Assembly (NCBI GenBank): GCA_947625615.1 | Contig: CANQPB010000001.1 | Location: 62,001-126,000 of the forward strand | Length of the DNA: 64,000 nucleotides | Reading direction: 5' to 3' | Source: an uncultured Clostridia bacterium | GTDB lineage: Bacteria > Bacillota > Clostridia > Oscillospirales > Ruminococcaceae | Shown here: positions 46,882-55,214 of the stretch, in pieces | How positions within the stretch are numbered: position 1 is the stretch's first letter | Layout of the letters: each line of letters begins with the position of its first letter | Made by a program: the position numbers and the translations under genes | Notes under the pieces: generated by a model | Databases searched by the model: none | What the model was told of the DNA's origin: nothing | What the model saw: the letters and a program-made list of their open reading frames with translations, nothing else

Positions 46882-49350
46882 ATGGCAGTAACAATAGCCC
46901 TTGCGGGCAATCCTAACAGCGGCAAGACGACGCTTTTCAACGCTCTCACCGGCTCGAACCAGTTCGTGGGAAACTGGCCGGGCGTAACTGTGGAGAAAAA
47001 GGAGGGCAAGCTTAAAAAGCACGACGGCGTTACCGTCACCGACCTCCCGGGAATCTATTCCCTCTCGCCCTACACCCTTGAAGAGGTGGTCGCGAGAAAC
47101 TATCTTATAAACGAGCGCCCCGACGCGATCTTAAACATCATCGACGGCACCAACCTTGAAAGAAACCTTTATCTGACAACACAGCTGATCGAGCTTGGTA
47201 TCCCTGTCGTGGCGGCCGTCAACATGATGGACGTTGTGAGAAAGAACGGCGACAAAATCGACACCAAGGAGCTTGCAAAGCGCCTCGGCTGCAAAATCGT
47301 CGAAATTTCGGCCCTTAAGGGCGACGGCATCATGGAGGCGGCCGAGGCCGCGATAGAGGCGGCGGAGGAGAAAAAGCCGATTCCGCTGCACACGTTTTCC
47401 GGCGTTGTCGAGCACGCCCTCGCGCATATCGAGGAGGCAGCCGTGCACGATCTTCCCGCCGAGCAGCAGAGATGGTACGCAATCAAGATCTTCGAGCGGG
47501 ATTCCAAAGCCATGGAGGCCCTGAATATCCCCGAAAACGTGCTTAAGCACATCGAGGAGGACATAAAATCGGCCGAGGCCGAAATGGACGACGACGCGGA
47601 ATCGATTATAACCAACGAGAGATATGTGTACATAGCCGAGCTTATAAAGGGCTGCTGCAAAAAGCGCAGCACCGGCAGCCTCACCGTCTCGGACAAAATT
47701 GACAGAATAGTCACAAACCGCTGGCTCGCCCTGCCCATCTTCGCGGTGGTAATGATAATAGTCTACTACGTTTCGGTCACGACCGTCGGCAGCATAGCCA
47801 CCGACTGGGCCAACGACGGAGTCTTCGGCGACGGCTGGCATTTCTTGGGGATAGGCACCGGCGCATATGAGGAGGCCGCCGAGGAATACGGCGAGGCGGT
47901 AAACGCAATCGACGCCTTTGCGGGGCAGTACGGCGTTGAAGCGCCCGATCTTGAAACCGCCGACAAGGCCGCGGTCGACGAATTCGCGGCGCAGTTTGCC
48001 GCGGGCGACACCGCCGTTCTGAAAATCGTAGACGAGGAGACCCTCGCCGAGGACGAGGCGGTGTATTCCGGCGAAGACCTCGCGCTTGCGGGCACCACCC
48101 TTGAAAAATATTCCTTCGCGGAGCCCGATCCCGCCGACTACGGCCTCTGGATCCCCGGCATTCCTCCGCTTTTGGAATCCGCCCTCGACGCCATTCACTG
48201 CGCCGACTGGCTTAAGGGCCTGATTCTTGACGGCATTGTGGCCGGCGTGGGCGCGGTGCTCGGGTTTGTCCCGCAGATGCTGATTCTCTTTATCTTCCTC
48301 GCGTTTTTGGAGAGCTGCGGCTATATGGCGAGAATCGCTTTTGTCATGGACAGGATCTTCCGCAAATTCGGCCTTTCGGGAAAATCGTTCATACCCATGC
48401 TCATCGGCTCGGGCTGCGGCGTTCCGGGAATCATGGCCTCCCGCACGATTGAAAACGAGCGCGACCGCCGCATGACCATAATGACCACGACATTTATTCC
48501 CTGCGGCGCAAAGCTGCCCTTTATAGCGATGATCGCGGGGGCAATATTCGGCGGCGCCTGGTGGATAGCTCCCTTTGCCTACCTTTTGGGCGTATGCTCG
48601 ATAATCGTCTCGGGAATCATACTCAAAAAGACAAAGATGTTTGCCGGCGACCCCGCGCCCTTTGTAATGGAGCTTCCGGCCTACCACTGGCCGACGTTTT
48701 CAAACGTCATGCGCTCGATGTGGGAGCGCGGCTGGAGCTTCATCAAGAAAGCGGGCACGATAATCCTGCTCTCGACGATAGTCGTATGGTTCACCACCTA
48801 CTTCGGCTTCATCGACGGCCGCTTCGGAATGCTCACCGAAGATCAGGTTGACCATTCGCTGCTGGCGACGGTAGGCGGCGCTATCGCCTGGATATTCAAA
48901 CCCCTCGGCTGGGGCAACTGGCAGGCCGCCGTCGCCTCGATAACCGGGCTTGTCGCAAAGGAAAACATCGTCGGCACAATGGGTATCCTCTTCGGCGCGG
49001 AGGGCTCGGCCTATGCGGCAATCTCCGCGGCGTTCACCCGCTCAAGCGGCCTCTCGTTCTTGATATTCAATCTTCTTTGCGCGCCCTGCTTCGCGGCTAT
49101 AGGCGCTATCAAGAGAGAGATGAACAGCGCAAAGTGGACTTGGTTCGCGATCGCCTACCAGTGCATATTCGCCTACGCGATAGCGCTGATAGTCAACCAA
49201 TTCGGGCTGTTGTTTGCGGGCTCTGCGAATATAGTCGGTCTGATTTTTGCGGTGCTGATAATTGCCGCGATGCTCTACATGCTGTTCAGGCCGTACAAAG
49301 AGGCCACTACGCTTGAGAAAAAGGTAAAGATATCCTCAAAATCGAAATAA
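46882..49350 (+). CDS. feoB: Ferrous iron transporter FeoB with long extracytoplasmic insertion
   Basis: An 822-residue FeoB. The N-terminal G domain has GNPNSGKTT (residue 9), the switch II motif DLPGIYSLSPYT and NMMD. The membrane part starts near residue 280 and contains two Gate motifs (SFIPMLIGSGCGVPGIMASR and the matching later one). Between the first and second membrane segments, about residues 312-415, lies an acidic, Ala/Glu-rich insertion of about 100 residues, which makes this FeoB longer than usual. I chose ATG 46882 for its canonical MAVTIALAGNP start and AGAGG site; an ATG six codons earlier overlaps feoA. It imports Fe(II). Confidence 0.96.
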   Translation: MAVTIALAGNPNSGKTTLFNALTGSNQFVGNWPGVTVEKKEGKLKKHDGVTVTDLPGIYSLSPYTLEEVVARNYLINERPDAILNIIDGTNLERNLYLTTQLIELGIPVVAAVNMMDVVRKNGDKIDTKELAKRLGCKIVEISALKGDGIMEAAEAAIEAAEEKKPIPLHTFSGVVEHALAHIEEAAVHDLPAEQQRWYAIKIFERDSKAMEALNIPENVLKHIEEDIKSAEAEMDDDAESIITNERYVYIAELIKGCCKKRSTGSLTVSDKIDRIVTNRWLALPIFAVVMIIVYYVSVTTVGSIATDWANDGVFGDGWHFLGIGTGAYEEAAEEYGEAVNAIDAFAGQYGVEAPDLETADKAAVDEFAAQFAAGDTAVLKIVDEETLAEDEAVYSGEDLALAGTTLEKYSFAEPDPADYGLWIPGIPPLLESALDAIHCADWLKGLILDGIVAGVGAVLGFVPQMLILFIFLAFLESCGYMARIAFVMDRIFRKFGLSGKSFIPMLIGSGCGVPGIMASRTIENERDRRMTIMTTTFIPCGAKLPFIAMIAGAIFGGAWWIAPFAYLLGVCSIIVSGIILKKTKMFAGDPAPFVMELPAYHWPTFSNVMRSMWERGWSFIKKAGTIILLSTIVVWFTTYFGFIDGRFGMLTEDQVDHSLLATVGGAIAWIFKPLGWGNWQAAVASITGLVAKENIVGTMGILFGAEGSAYAAISAAFTRSSGLSFLIFNLLCAPCFAAIGAIKREMNSAKWTWFAIAYQCIFAYAIALIVNQFGLLFAGSANIVGLIFAVLIIAAMLYMLFRPYKEATTLEKKVKISSKSK

Positions 49351-49359
49351 GGTGAATTT

Positions 49360-49530
49360 ATGGAATGGCTGAGTGAAAATCTGGGAACTATAGTCGCGCT
49401 GATAATTCTTGCGGCGGTGGTGGCGTGGATAGTCATATCGCTCGTAAAGGACAAAAAGGCAGGCAAAAGCTCCTGCGGCTGCGGCTGCGAAAACTGCGCC
49501 CTGCGCGGCAAATGCCACGGCGCAAAGTGA
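49360..49530 (+). CDS. FeoB-associated Cys-rich membrane protein
   Basis: A 56-residue protein with one transmembrane helix (about residues 9-29), a basic linker (KDKKAGK) and a Cys-rich C-terminus: CGCGCENC followed by CHG. This is the small FeoB-associated family (often called FeoB-associated Cys-rich protein) found after feoB in Firmicutes. The five cysteines suggest iron handling at the cytoplasmic face. It starts nine bases after feoB, and a hairpin follows. Confidence 0.9.
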   Translation: MEWLSENLGTIVALIILAAVVAWIVISLVKDKKAGKSSCGCGCENCALRGKCHGAK

Positions 49531-49574
49531 CCTAAGGCATCACGATACCTCATTTTATATACCTTGACGGTTCG

Positions 49575-49605
49575 GGGGAGGACTTTTGTCCTCCCCTTGG
49601 ACTTT
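49575..49605 (+). terminator. Probable terminator of the feo operon
   Basis: Perfect 9-bp GGGGAGGAC/GTCCTCCCC stem with TTTT loop. The following T run is poor (TTGGACTTT). Confidence 0.5.
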
Positions 49606-49671
49606 AGGGGAGATTCGTTAATTTTTTGCGAGAGTTTCCGCTCCGCATGCATTATTTGAAATATTCAGATG

Positions 49672-49746
49672 CGTCGCCGTAGGCGACACCTTGAAACTCT
49701 AACCTCTAATTTCTAACTTTTATCTTCTTAATGCGGCCGCATTAAG
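49672..49746 (-). repeat. Dispersed repeat family A, copy A4
   Basis: GTCGCC/GGCGAC hairpin, CACCTTGAAA, TCTAACCTCTAATTTCTAAC-type heptads, then a shortened second palindrome TTAATGCGGCCGCATTAA. Same orientation as A3 and A5. Confidence 0.8.
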
Positions 49747-49764
49747 ATTTTTTGCCGCAACGTC

Positions 49765-49793
49765 TTGTAATCTCCGGAAAAATAGTGTATAAT
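49765..49793 (+). promoter_or_regulatory. Promoter of the ECF sigma operon
   Basis: TTGTAA, 17-base spacer, TATAAT, followed by a leader of about 160 nt. Confidence 0.65.
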
Positions 49794-49874
49794 AAGTTAT
49801 CATAGCGCTTTATGCGCCCGAATATTCCGGCTTGTAATATTTTCCGGGTATTTTACGAAAAATAATTTTTTGAG

Positions 49875-49939
49875 ACTGCAACAAAAACGCAGTTTTTTGA
49901 CACTATCTATACAGAGGCCAAGCGAACGGCTCTGTATAG
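49875..49939 (+). other. Structured leader of the ECF sigma gene
   Basis: A terminator-like hairpin (ACTGC/GCAGT followed by six T, 49875-49898) is followed by a perfect 10-bp stem CTATACAGAG/CTCTGTATAG (49907-49939), which ends 8 bases before the ribosome site. Confidence 0.5.
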
Positions 49940-49960
49940 CCGCAAGCGAGGTGAGAAAAT

Positions 49961-50509
49961 TTGAAATCCGCCTTTTCCGATCTGGTAAAAAAGGCCTCAC
50001 ATGGGGACAGCGCAGCTTTTGCCGAGCTTTACTCGGCCGTCTACAAAGAGCTTTACTACTACGCCCTCTGCAACCTTAATTCCCCCGACGACGCCGCCGA
50101 CGCCGTTTCGGACGCCGTTTTAGATGCATTCGTCGGAATAAAGAACCTTAAGAACGAGGACGCCTTCAAGGGCTGGATCATAAGAATTCTCACCGCCAAG
50201 ATAAAGCGAAAGCAGGCGGAATACATCTCAGACCGCGAAAACCTCAGCTATCTCGATTCCGCAAGCGACGACAATGACGACGACCGCTTAAGAGAGATCC
50301 CCGACCGCGAATCGAAATACGGCGGGATAGAGCTGCTCGAACATATTGAAAGCCTCAGTGAAAACGAAAAGATATGCTTCTCGCTGAACGCCATCTACGG
50401 CTACACCAGCGACGAAATAGCGGGTATCACCGGCATAAACGCCGCAACAGTGAGAACCCACCTTGCAAGAGGAAAAACTAAGCTGCGGCGTCTTTTGGAA
50501 GAATCTTAG
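49961..50509 (+). CDS. ECF-type RNA polymerase sigma factor
   Basis: A 182-residue sigma-70 family protein with region 2 (AFAELYSAVYKELYYYALCNL and DAFVGIKN, residues about 19-65) and region 4 (ENEKICFSLNAIYGYTSDEIAGI with the helix-turn-helix INAATVRTHLARGKTKLRRLL, about 130-180). A Ser/Asp-rich linker joins them. The start is TTG 49961 after GAGGTGAG. The next gene encodes a membrane protein that is the likely anti-sigma factor. The regulon cannot be deduced from this window. Confidence 0.93.
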   Translation: MKSAFSDLVKKASHGDSAAFAELYSAVYKELYYYALCNLNSPDDAADAVSDAVLDAFVGIKNLKNEDAFKGWIIRILTAKIKRKQAEYISDRENLSYLDSASDDNDDDRLREIPDRESKYGGIELLEHIESLSENEKICFSLNAIYGYTSDEIAGITGINAATVRTHLARGKTKLRRLLEES

Positions 50510-50554
50510 CTTTAAACACTGCTTTAAAAATATCCCTGAAAGGAGGACACCCCG

Positions 50555-52765
50555 ATGGCAAACCGCACGCCCGGCATCTATAACGAGCTTTTCGGCCAGC
50601 TTCCCATTCCCGAAAGACTTGAGCCGGAAAATATCGCCGCCATGTTAAGCGAATACGCGGCGTCTTCGGAAAACGCTTCAAAGCGCGCCGACAAGGCAAC
50701 TGCCAAAAGGGCTGCTCCGATTGATATAAGCGCCGGATCGCGCAAAACCGGCAATTCCGCCGACATCGGCGCCGGAAGAAGAACTTCTCCCGTTTACCGC
50801 TCGGTCGCCTCAATAGCGGCCTGCGCGGCGCTGGCTCTCGGCGTCGTGGGATACCTCAATTCGGGCAGGGCTCCTCTGCCGGAGGAAAACCCCAATCCCG
50901 GCGGAGCCTATGCAAGCGACTATAACGACGTCCACAAGACATTTGCGAAATATTACGTCGACGACGAAGACAAGCGCACCCTCGATTCCGCTATAGAAGA
51001 CATCGAACATTCCTATAACGGCAACGAGATGGATCCCTCGCAGGTGAACGAGCCCTCGCAGGATACCCCTGCCGAAACCGAGGCCGCCTCTCCCGCCGAG
51101 ACGACCGCCCCCGACACCTCTTCGACCGACGTTCAGACCCAGACCCCTCCCCCCGAGGAGACCGAACCCGCCGACACCCCCGCCACACCTCCCGCACAGG
51201 AGGACGACGGCCCCGTCACCGTTGAGGACGGACTTCCGATACCGCCTAACGACGCGGTAGTCGACACTTCGGACACCGTTTTCGGCAACGGCTTTATGCT
51301 CAGACAGGACGGCAACATTCTGAGAATCATCACCACGGTAAACGGCATAACCGTCTATACCGACAATATCTTCCCGTCGTATGAGGGATTCTCCTCAAAG
51401 ACCCTTGCGGGATTCTATGCCGACGGCAGCAAGGCGATAGCGGTTTATTCCGTAGTCACCGGCGAGACCCCGGCGGTCGAATCTCAGCCCCGCGACGGCG
51501 TGGTGGGCGGACTTCTTGACAGCCTTTACGGCCCCGAGGAAGTCCCGGTTGAAAAGCCGCGCAGCGCCGTTGAGGTGTGCATCTACGACATCGCGGACGG
51601 CCTTGCCTATCTCGGCAGCGACACCGTCCAGGGCGGCAGCCTTATAAACATGAACTATGTGAACGGCGCGCTCTATCTCGTCACCGCGTATGACGACTAC
51701 CGCACCGAGCCCATAGCGGGCGTGGACGATCTTGAAAACTACGTTCCCACCTACACCGTGAACGGAAACAAATTCTACGTCTCAGCCTCGGATATAATGA
51801 TACCCGACTACATCTCGAACACCGATTACACCGTCATTTCCGGCATCACCGCCGACGGCACGGTTTCGGTAAAGGCAGTCCTCGGATATGAGGGCAGGGT
51901 GGTCATGAAAAACGGCGCGGTCTACCTCTTCTCCTACGACAACTCCGCAGGGACAGACCTCACCTCGGTAAGAGTATTCAGCCTTGCGGGCGGAAACGTC
52001 ATCTATGCCGGCTACACCGACATCGAGGGCGTGGCGCTCGGCGGCGACGGCATAGCTTCCTTCGGCGACGCGGTCGTCGTGACGGCGATAAGAAAGTCGG
52101 AGGGCGCATATATCACCTCGCTCGGCGTCTACGACGGCACCATGAATTTCATCTCGGGATTCGACTACCCGGCGGCGCTCACCTCGGCTAAAAGAGTGGG
52201 CAGCAAGATAATCCTCAGCGGCATCGGCGGAAAATGCGTGGCGGATCTTTCCAACCTCAGCGTTCCTTCGGTCACCGAAGGGGAGCCGGCTAAAAATCCC
52301 GCGGAAGGGCTTTTAAGCTTCAACGGCGGATACGTCACCCTGACAAAGAACGCCTCCGGCCAGATTGAGCTTTCAAAGCTTGCCGACGACGGCATCGGCG
52401 GACTTGTCCTTATAAGCAAAACGCTTGTCTGCGCGGAAAACGGCGCCGATTCAAAGGCCCTTGAAAACAACGGCATTCTCTTCGTGAGCGGCGACACCGT
52501 CGGCGTCCCCTACGGATTCTTCGACGGCCTCGACTACTGCTACAGATACGCCATATACCGCGAGACCCCCGAGGGCTTTGCCCTTATCGGCGAGACCGAA
52601 GTCCACGAGACGGACAAAACCTTTGAATACGGCGAGGCTATCCTCAACGGCGGCGTGCTCTATATAATGTCCGAGGGACGCGTGAGCGCGGCGGTCGTGG
52701 GAAATTCGCTGGCGGTTATAAGCTCGGCGGATATCATCGAGGGCTCCCACAGCGCCCACAGATAA
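50555..52765 (+). CDS. Membrane beta-propeller protein, probable anti-sigma/sensor partner
   Basis: A 736-residue protein. The cytoplasmic N-terminus (1-80) has a helical start (IYNELFGQLPIPERLEPENIA). One transmembrane helix spans about 82-101. An acidic Pro/Thr/Glu-rich stalk follows (about 165-235). The rest is a large extracellular beta-rich domain with repeated blade-like units of the beta-propeller domain family (PF09826 type). The N-terminus lacks the HXXXCXXC zinc motif of common anti-sigma factors. Position 45 bases after the ECF sigma gene suggests it holds the sigma factor at the membrane and senses an outside signal. AAAGGAGGAC precedes the ATG. Confidence 0.82.
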   Translation: MANRTPGIYNELFGQLPIPERLEPENIAAMLSEYAASSENASKRADKATAKRAAPIDISAGSRKTGNSADIGAGRRTSPVYRSVASIAACAALALGVVGYLNSGRAPLPEENPNPGGAYASDYNDVHKTFAKYYVDDEDKRTLDSAIEDIEHSYNGNEMDPSQVNEPSQDTPAETEAASPAETTAPDTSSTDVQTQTPPPEETEPADTPATPPAQEDDGPVTVEDGLPIPPNDAVVDTSDTVFGNGFMLRQDGNILRIITTVNGITVYTDNIFPSYEGFSSKTLAGFYADGSKAIAVYSVVTGETPAVESQPRDGVVGGLLDSLYGPEEVPVEKPRSAVEVCIYDIADGLAYLGSDTVQGGSLINMNYVNGALYLVTAYDDYRTEPIAGVDDLENYVPTYTVNGNKFYVSASDIMIPDYISNTDYTVISGITADGTVSVKAVLGYEGRVVMKNGAVYLFSYDNSAGTDLTSVRVFSLAGGNVIYAGYTDIEGVALGGDGIASFGDAVVVTAIRKSEGAYITSLGVYDGTMNFISGFDYPAALTSAKRVGSKIILSGIGGKCVADLSNLSVPSVTEGEPAKNPAEGLLSFNGGYVTLTKNASGQIELSKLADDGIGGLVLISKTLVCAENGADSKALENNGILFVSGDTVGVPYGFFDGLDYCYRYAIYRETPEGFALIGETEVHETDKTFEYGEAILNGGVLYIMSEGRVSAAVVGNSLAVISSADIIEGSHSAHR

Positions 52766-52940
52766 AACCCGGAGCAAAACTTCTGACAGAACAGGCGGCG
52801 CGGAAAATTCGCGCCGCTTTTTTCGGGGATCTGTCGAAAGGCCTCGGATCGGCTCAAAAAAATCTCCGGAAATTTTAAAAAAAGGCTTGACATTCCCGCC
52901 CGATTGTGGTAATATAGCACCGTTGCGAAAAAACACCGAT

Positions 52941-53016
52941 GCCGGTGTAGCTCAGTTGGTAGAGCAGCTGATTTGTAATCAGCAGGTCGGGGGTTCGAGT
53001 CCGTCCACCGGCTCCA
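52941..53016 (+). tRNA. tRNA-Thr(TGT)
   Basis: A complete cloverleaf. The acceptor stem GCCGGTG pairs with CACCGGC, the anticodon stem GCTGA/TCAGC encloses loop TTTGTAA with anticodon TGT, and the T loop reads GGTTCGAGTCC. CCA is encoded. Confidence 0.97.
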
Positions 53017-53032
53017 CCAAAAAATTAAATAT

Positions 53033-53117
53033 GGGAGAGTTCCCGAGTGGCCAAAGGGGGCAGACTGTAAATCTGTTGCGCTATGCTTCGATGGTTCAAA
53101 TCCATCCTCTCCCACCA
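53033..53117 (+). tRNA. tRNA-Tyr(GTA)
   Basis: An 85-nt class II tRNA with a long variable arm. The acceptor stem GGGAGAG pairs with CTCTCCC, anticodon loop CTGTAAA has anticodon GTA, the T arm is GATGG/CCATC, and CCA is encoded. It lies 16 bases after tRNA-Thr. Confidence 0.96.
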
Positions 53118-53549
53118 GTAAAAAGCACCTGCAAGGGTGCTTTTTTGTTGGTGGGACAAGGGTGTCTGCGAACTATTACCAAAGCGCTGTTGTAAAAACG
53201 CACAAATGCGCGATTTGTAAAAAGCCTTCAAAACGGCGGAGATTTATTGCCCTGCCGCGCTTTGGGCTCAAGTGCGAGCGCCTTGGCGCGAAGCACTTGG
53301 AGCGAATGGTTACAAATCCATCCTCTCCCACCAGTAAAAAGCACCTGCAAGGGTGCTTTTTTGTTGGTGGGACAAGGGTGTCTGCGAACTATTACCAAAG
53401 CGCTGTTGTAAAAACGCACAAATGCGCGATTTGTAAAAAGCCTTCAAAACGGCGGAGATTTATTGCCCTGCCGCGCTTTGGGCTCAAGTGCGAGCGCCTT
53501 GGCGCGAAGCACTTGGAGCGAATGGTTACAAATCCATCCTCTCCCACCA
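53118..53549 (+). repeat. Two identical 216-bp tandem units ending in tRNA-Tyr tail copies
   Basis: Units at 53118-53333 and 53334-53549 look identical. Each starts with a terminator hairpin (AGCACCTGC/GGGTGCT and six T) and ends with ATGGTTACAAATCCATCC plus TCTCCCACCA, a copy of the T arm, acceptor 3' strand and CCA of the adjacent tRNA-Tyr with one inserted A. The period is a multiple of three, so an open frame (72-residue repeat) runs through it, but it has no ribosome site. Confidence 0.85.
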
Positions 53550-53582
53550 AAAAAAGAACACCCTCATGGGTGTTCTTTTTTT
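53549..53582. terminator. Terminator after tRNA/tandem repeat region
   Basis: A7GAACACCC pairs with GGGTGTTCT7 across TCAT. Symmetrical A and T runs allow use in both directions, including by the converging aminotransferase gene. Confidence 0.85.
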
Positions 53583-53637
53583 GGTAAATGGCGGTACAGC
53601 GGCGCTTAAATTCTCAAAGCAATCTGCCCTTTTCCTC

Positions 53638-54831
53638 TCACTCGCACCCCATGTCTCTCGCGATGTCGGCGAGGATCTTTATCCCCCTGACGATCTCCTC
53701 GTCGGTCGGCATGGAGTAGTTCAGCCTGAAGGAGCGGCTCGGCTCGGCGGGGTCGGCGGTGAAGGCGGTGCCGGGGACGACGAATACATTCTTTTCGCCG
53801 GCGCGCTTCACGAATTCGTCGAGGCTCTTGCCCTCGGGCAGGCTGCACCAGAGGAAGATGCCTCCCTCGGGGCGGGTGAAGCTTACGCTTGCGGGCATGT
53901 TCTCCTCGAGGGCCGATATCATCAGCCCCGCCTTGTGGCGATACATGTTTCGGATCCCCGCTATGTGAGCCTCAAGGTCGCATTCGCTGAGGTACTTCGC
54001 GCAGACCATCTGGAAGAACACGTTTGTATGAACGTCCTCGACCTGCTTCGCGACGACTATCTTTGAGAGAATATCTCTGTTCGCGCAGAGGAATCCTATT
54101 CTCATGCCGGAGGAGAGCACCTTCGAAAAGCTCCCGCAGTAGATCACCCTGCCGTCGCGATCCATGCTCTTATATGTCGGGACGTCCTCGCCCGAAAAGC
54201 GCAGGTCGCCGTAGGGATTGTCCTCCAAAATAAGTATGTCATACTTTTCGGCGAGGGCCAAAACGGCCTTTCTCGTTTCAAAGTCGGCGGTTATGCCGGC
54301 GGGATTCTGAAACGTGGGTATGGTGTATAAAAATTTCACCTTGGGGTCGGATTTGAGCACTTCTTCAAGCTTTTCGGGATCTATGCCCCTGTCGGTCAGC
54401 GGGACGCCCCTGAGATTTGCCCCGAGCGAGCGGAACGCGTTGAGCGCGCCTATAAAGCTCGGGTTTTCGCAGACGACGGTATCTCCCTCGTTGCACATAA
54501 CCTTGCAGGTCAGCTCAATTCCCTGCTGCCCGCCGGTGACAATTATAAGGTCGTCGTCCGGCGCGCCGATGTTGTAGACCCTTTTTAAGCGGTCGGCGAC
54601 AAGCTTTCTCAGCGGGGTATAGCCCTCGGTGATGCCGTATTGCAGGGCGGTGACGGGATCGCTCGAAAAGATCTCGTCGGCAAAGCGGCGCATGTCCGCA
54701 ACCGGGAAAGAATCGGGATTCGGGTTTCCGGCAGCAAAGGATATCGAGCCGGGGGTGCCGAGGCTCTTGAAGATCTCGCGGATCGCCGACGGCTTTAAGC
54801 TTACAAATTTGTCGGATATTCTGTAATTCAT
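53638..54831 (-). CDS. PLP-dependent aminotransferase, class I/II (2-aminoadipate aminotransferase-like)
   Basis: A 397-residue fold-type I aminotransferase. The PLP Lys is in GSFSKVLSSGMRIG (about residue 235). Conserved elements are LQYGITEGYTPLRK, VTGGQQGIEL, FQNPAGIT (Asn-Pro) and EDNPYGDLRF (Asp-Tyr), with the carboxylate Arg in RSFRLNYS. It is close to LysN/ARO8-type enzymes that act on aminoadipate, branched-chain or aromatic amino acids; the exact substrate is open. It has no MocR helix-turn-helix domain. Single gene. Confidence 0.9.
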   Translation of the reverse strand: MNYRISDKFVSLKPSAIREIFKSLGTPGSISFAAGNPNPDSFPVADMRRFADEIFSSDPVTALQYGITEGYTPLRKLVADRLKRVYNIGAPDDDLIIVTGGQQGIELTCKVMCNEGDTVVCENPSFIGALNAFRSLGANLRGVPLTDRGIDPEKLEEVLKSDPKVKFLYTIPTFQNPAGITADFETRKAVLALAEKYDILILEDNPYGDLRFSGEDVPTYKSMDRDGRVIYCGSFSKVLSSGMRIGFLCANRDILSKIVVAKQVEDVHTNVFFQMVCAKYLSECDLEAHIAGIRNMYRHKAGLMISALEENMPASVSFTRPEGGIFLWCSLPEGKSLDEFVKRAGEKNVFVVPGTAFTADPAEPSRSFRLNYSMPTDEEIVRGIKILADIARDMGCE

Positions 54832-54858
54832 GGCAATGGCCTCCTTTTATCTTTTTAT

Positions 54859-54887
54859 ATTTTCGCGCATTTTTGCGGATTTGTCAA
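54859..54887 (-). promoter_or_regulatory. Promoter of the aminotransferase gene
   Basis: On the minus strand: TTGACA, 17-base spacer, GAAAAT. The -10 is weak. Confidence 0.5.
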
Positions 54888-54907
54888 GAGGCAGGCGATA
54901 ACGGAAC

Positions 54908-55100
54908 AAAAAATAAAAGTTTTCGGTCAAACCTTTTTCAAAAGGGTGGCGCGGGTCGAGGGGCGCGCAGCCCCTCGTCGCGCTCCGCAGAGCGCGAAAT
55001 CTCCCCGGAGGACGCCGAGCAGGCGTACTCCGGGTAATGCGAAGCGAAGCGCCTTGTGCGCCTCGCACACAAAAAGGGCAGGGAGGGTGAAGCAGGCAAG
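54908..55100 (+). repeat. Dispersed palindromic repeat family B, copy B3
   Basis: Starts AAAAGTTTTCGGTCAAACC, then GGGGCGCGCAGCCCC, CGCGCTC...GAGCGCG, a 31-base stem-loop at 55004-55034 equivalent to 29159-29189 in B1, and GGGTAATGCGAAGCGAAGCGC. Confidence 0.8.
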
Positions 55101-55145
55101 TTTCTTAACCAAACCTTAATTTTTCTTTAATAATGTCGCCAATTA

Positions 55146-55174
55146 TTGACTTTTTCGCCATATAGTGATAAAAT
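55146..55174 (+). promoter_or_regulatory. Promoter of the 55215 gene
   Basis: TTGACT, 17-base spacer, TAAAAT. Confidence 0.7.
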
Positions 55175-55214
55175 AATCTCGGAGATTGCTCCAAACCTAT
55201 AAGGAGGGTTAATT

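Noticed and set aside
47131..48687. 518-residue open frame antisense to feoB
   Set aside because: A reverse-strand shadow with His/Arg/Gly-biased composition and no ribosome site.
52941..53590. CRISPR array at the tandem repeat
   Set aside because: Only two full units of 216 bp with no short repeat/variable spacer pattern and no cas genes.
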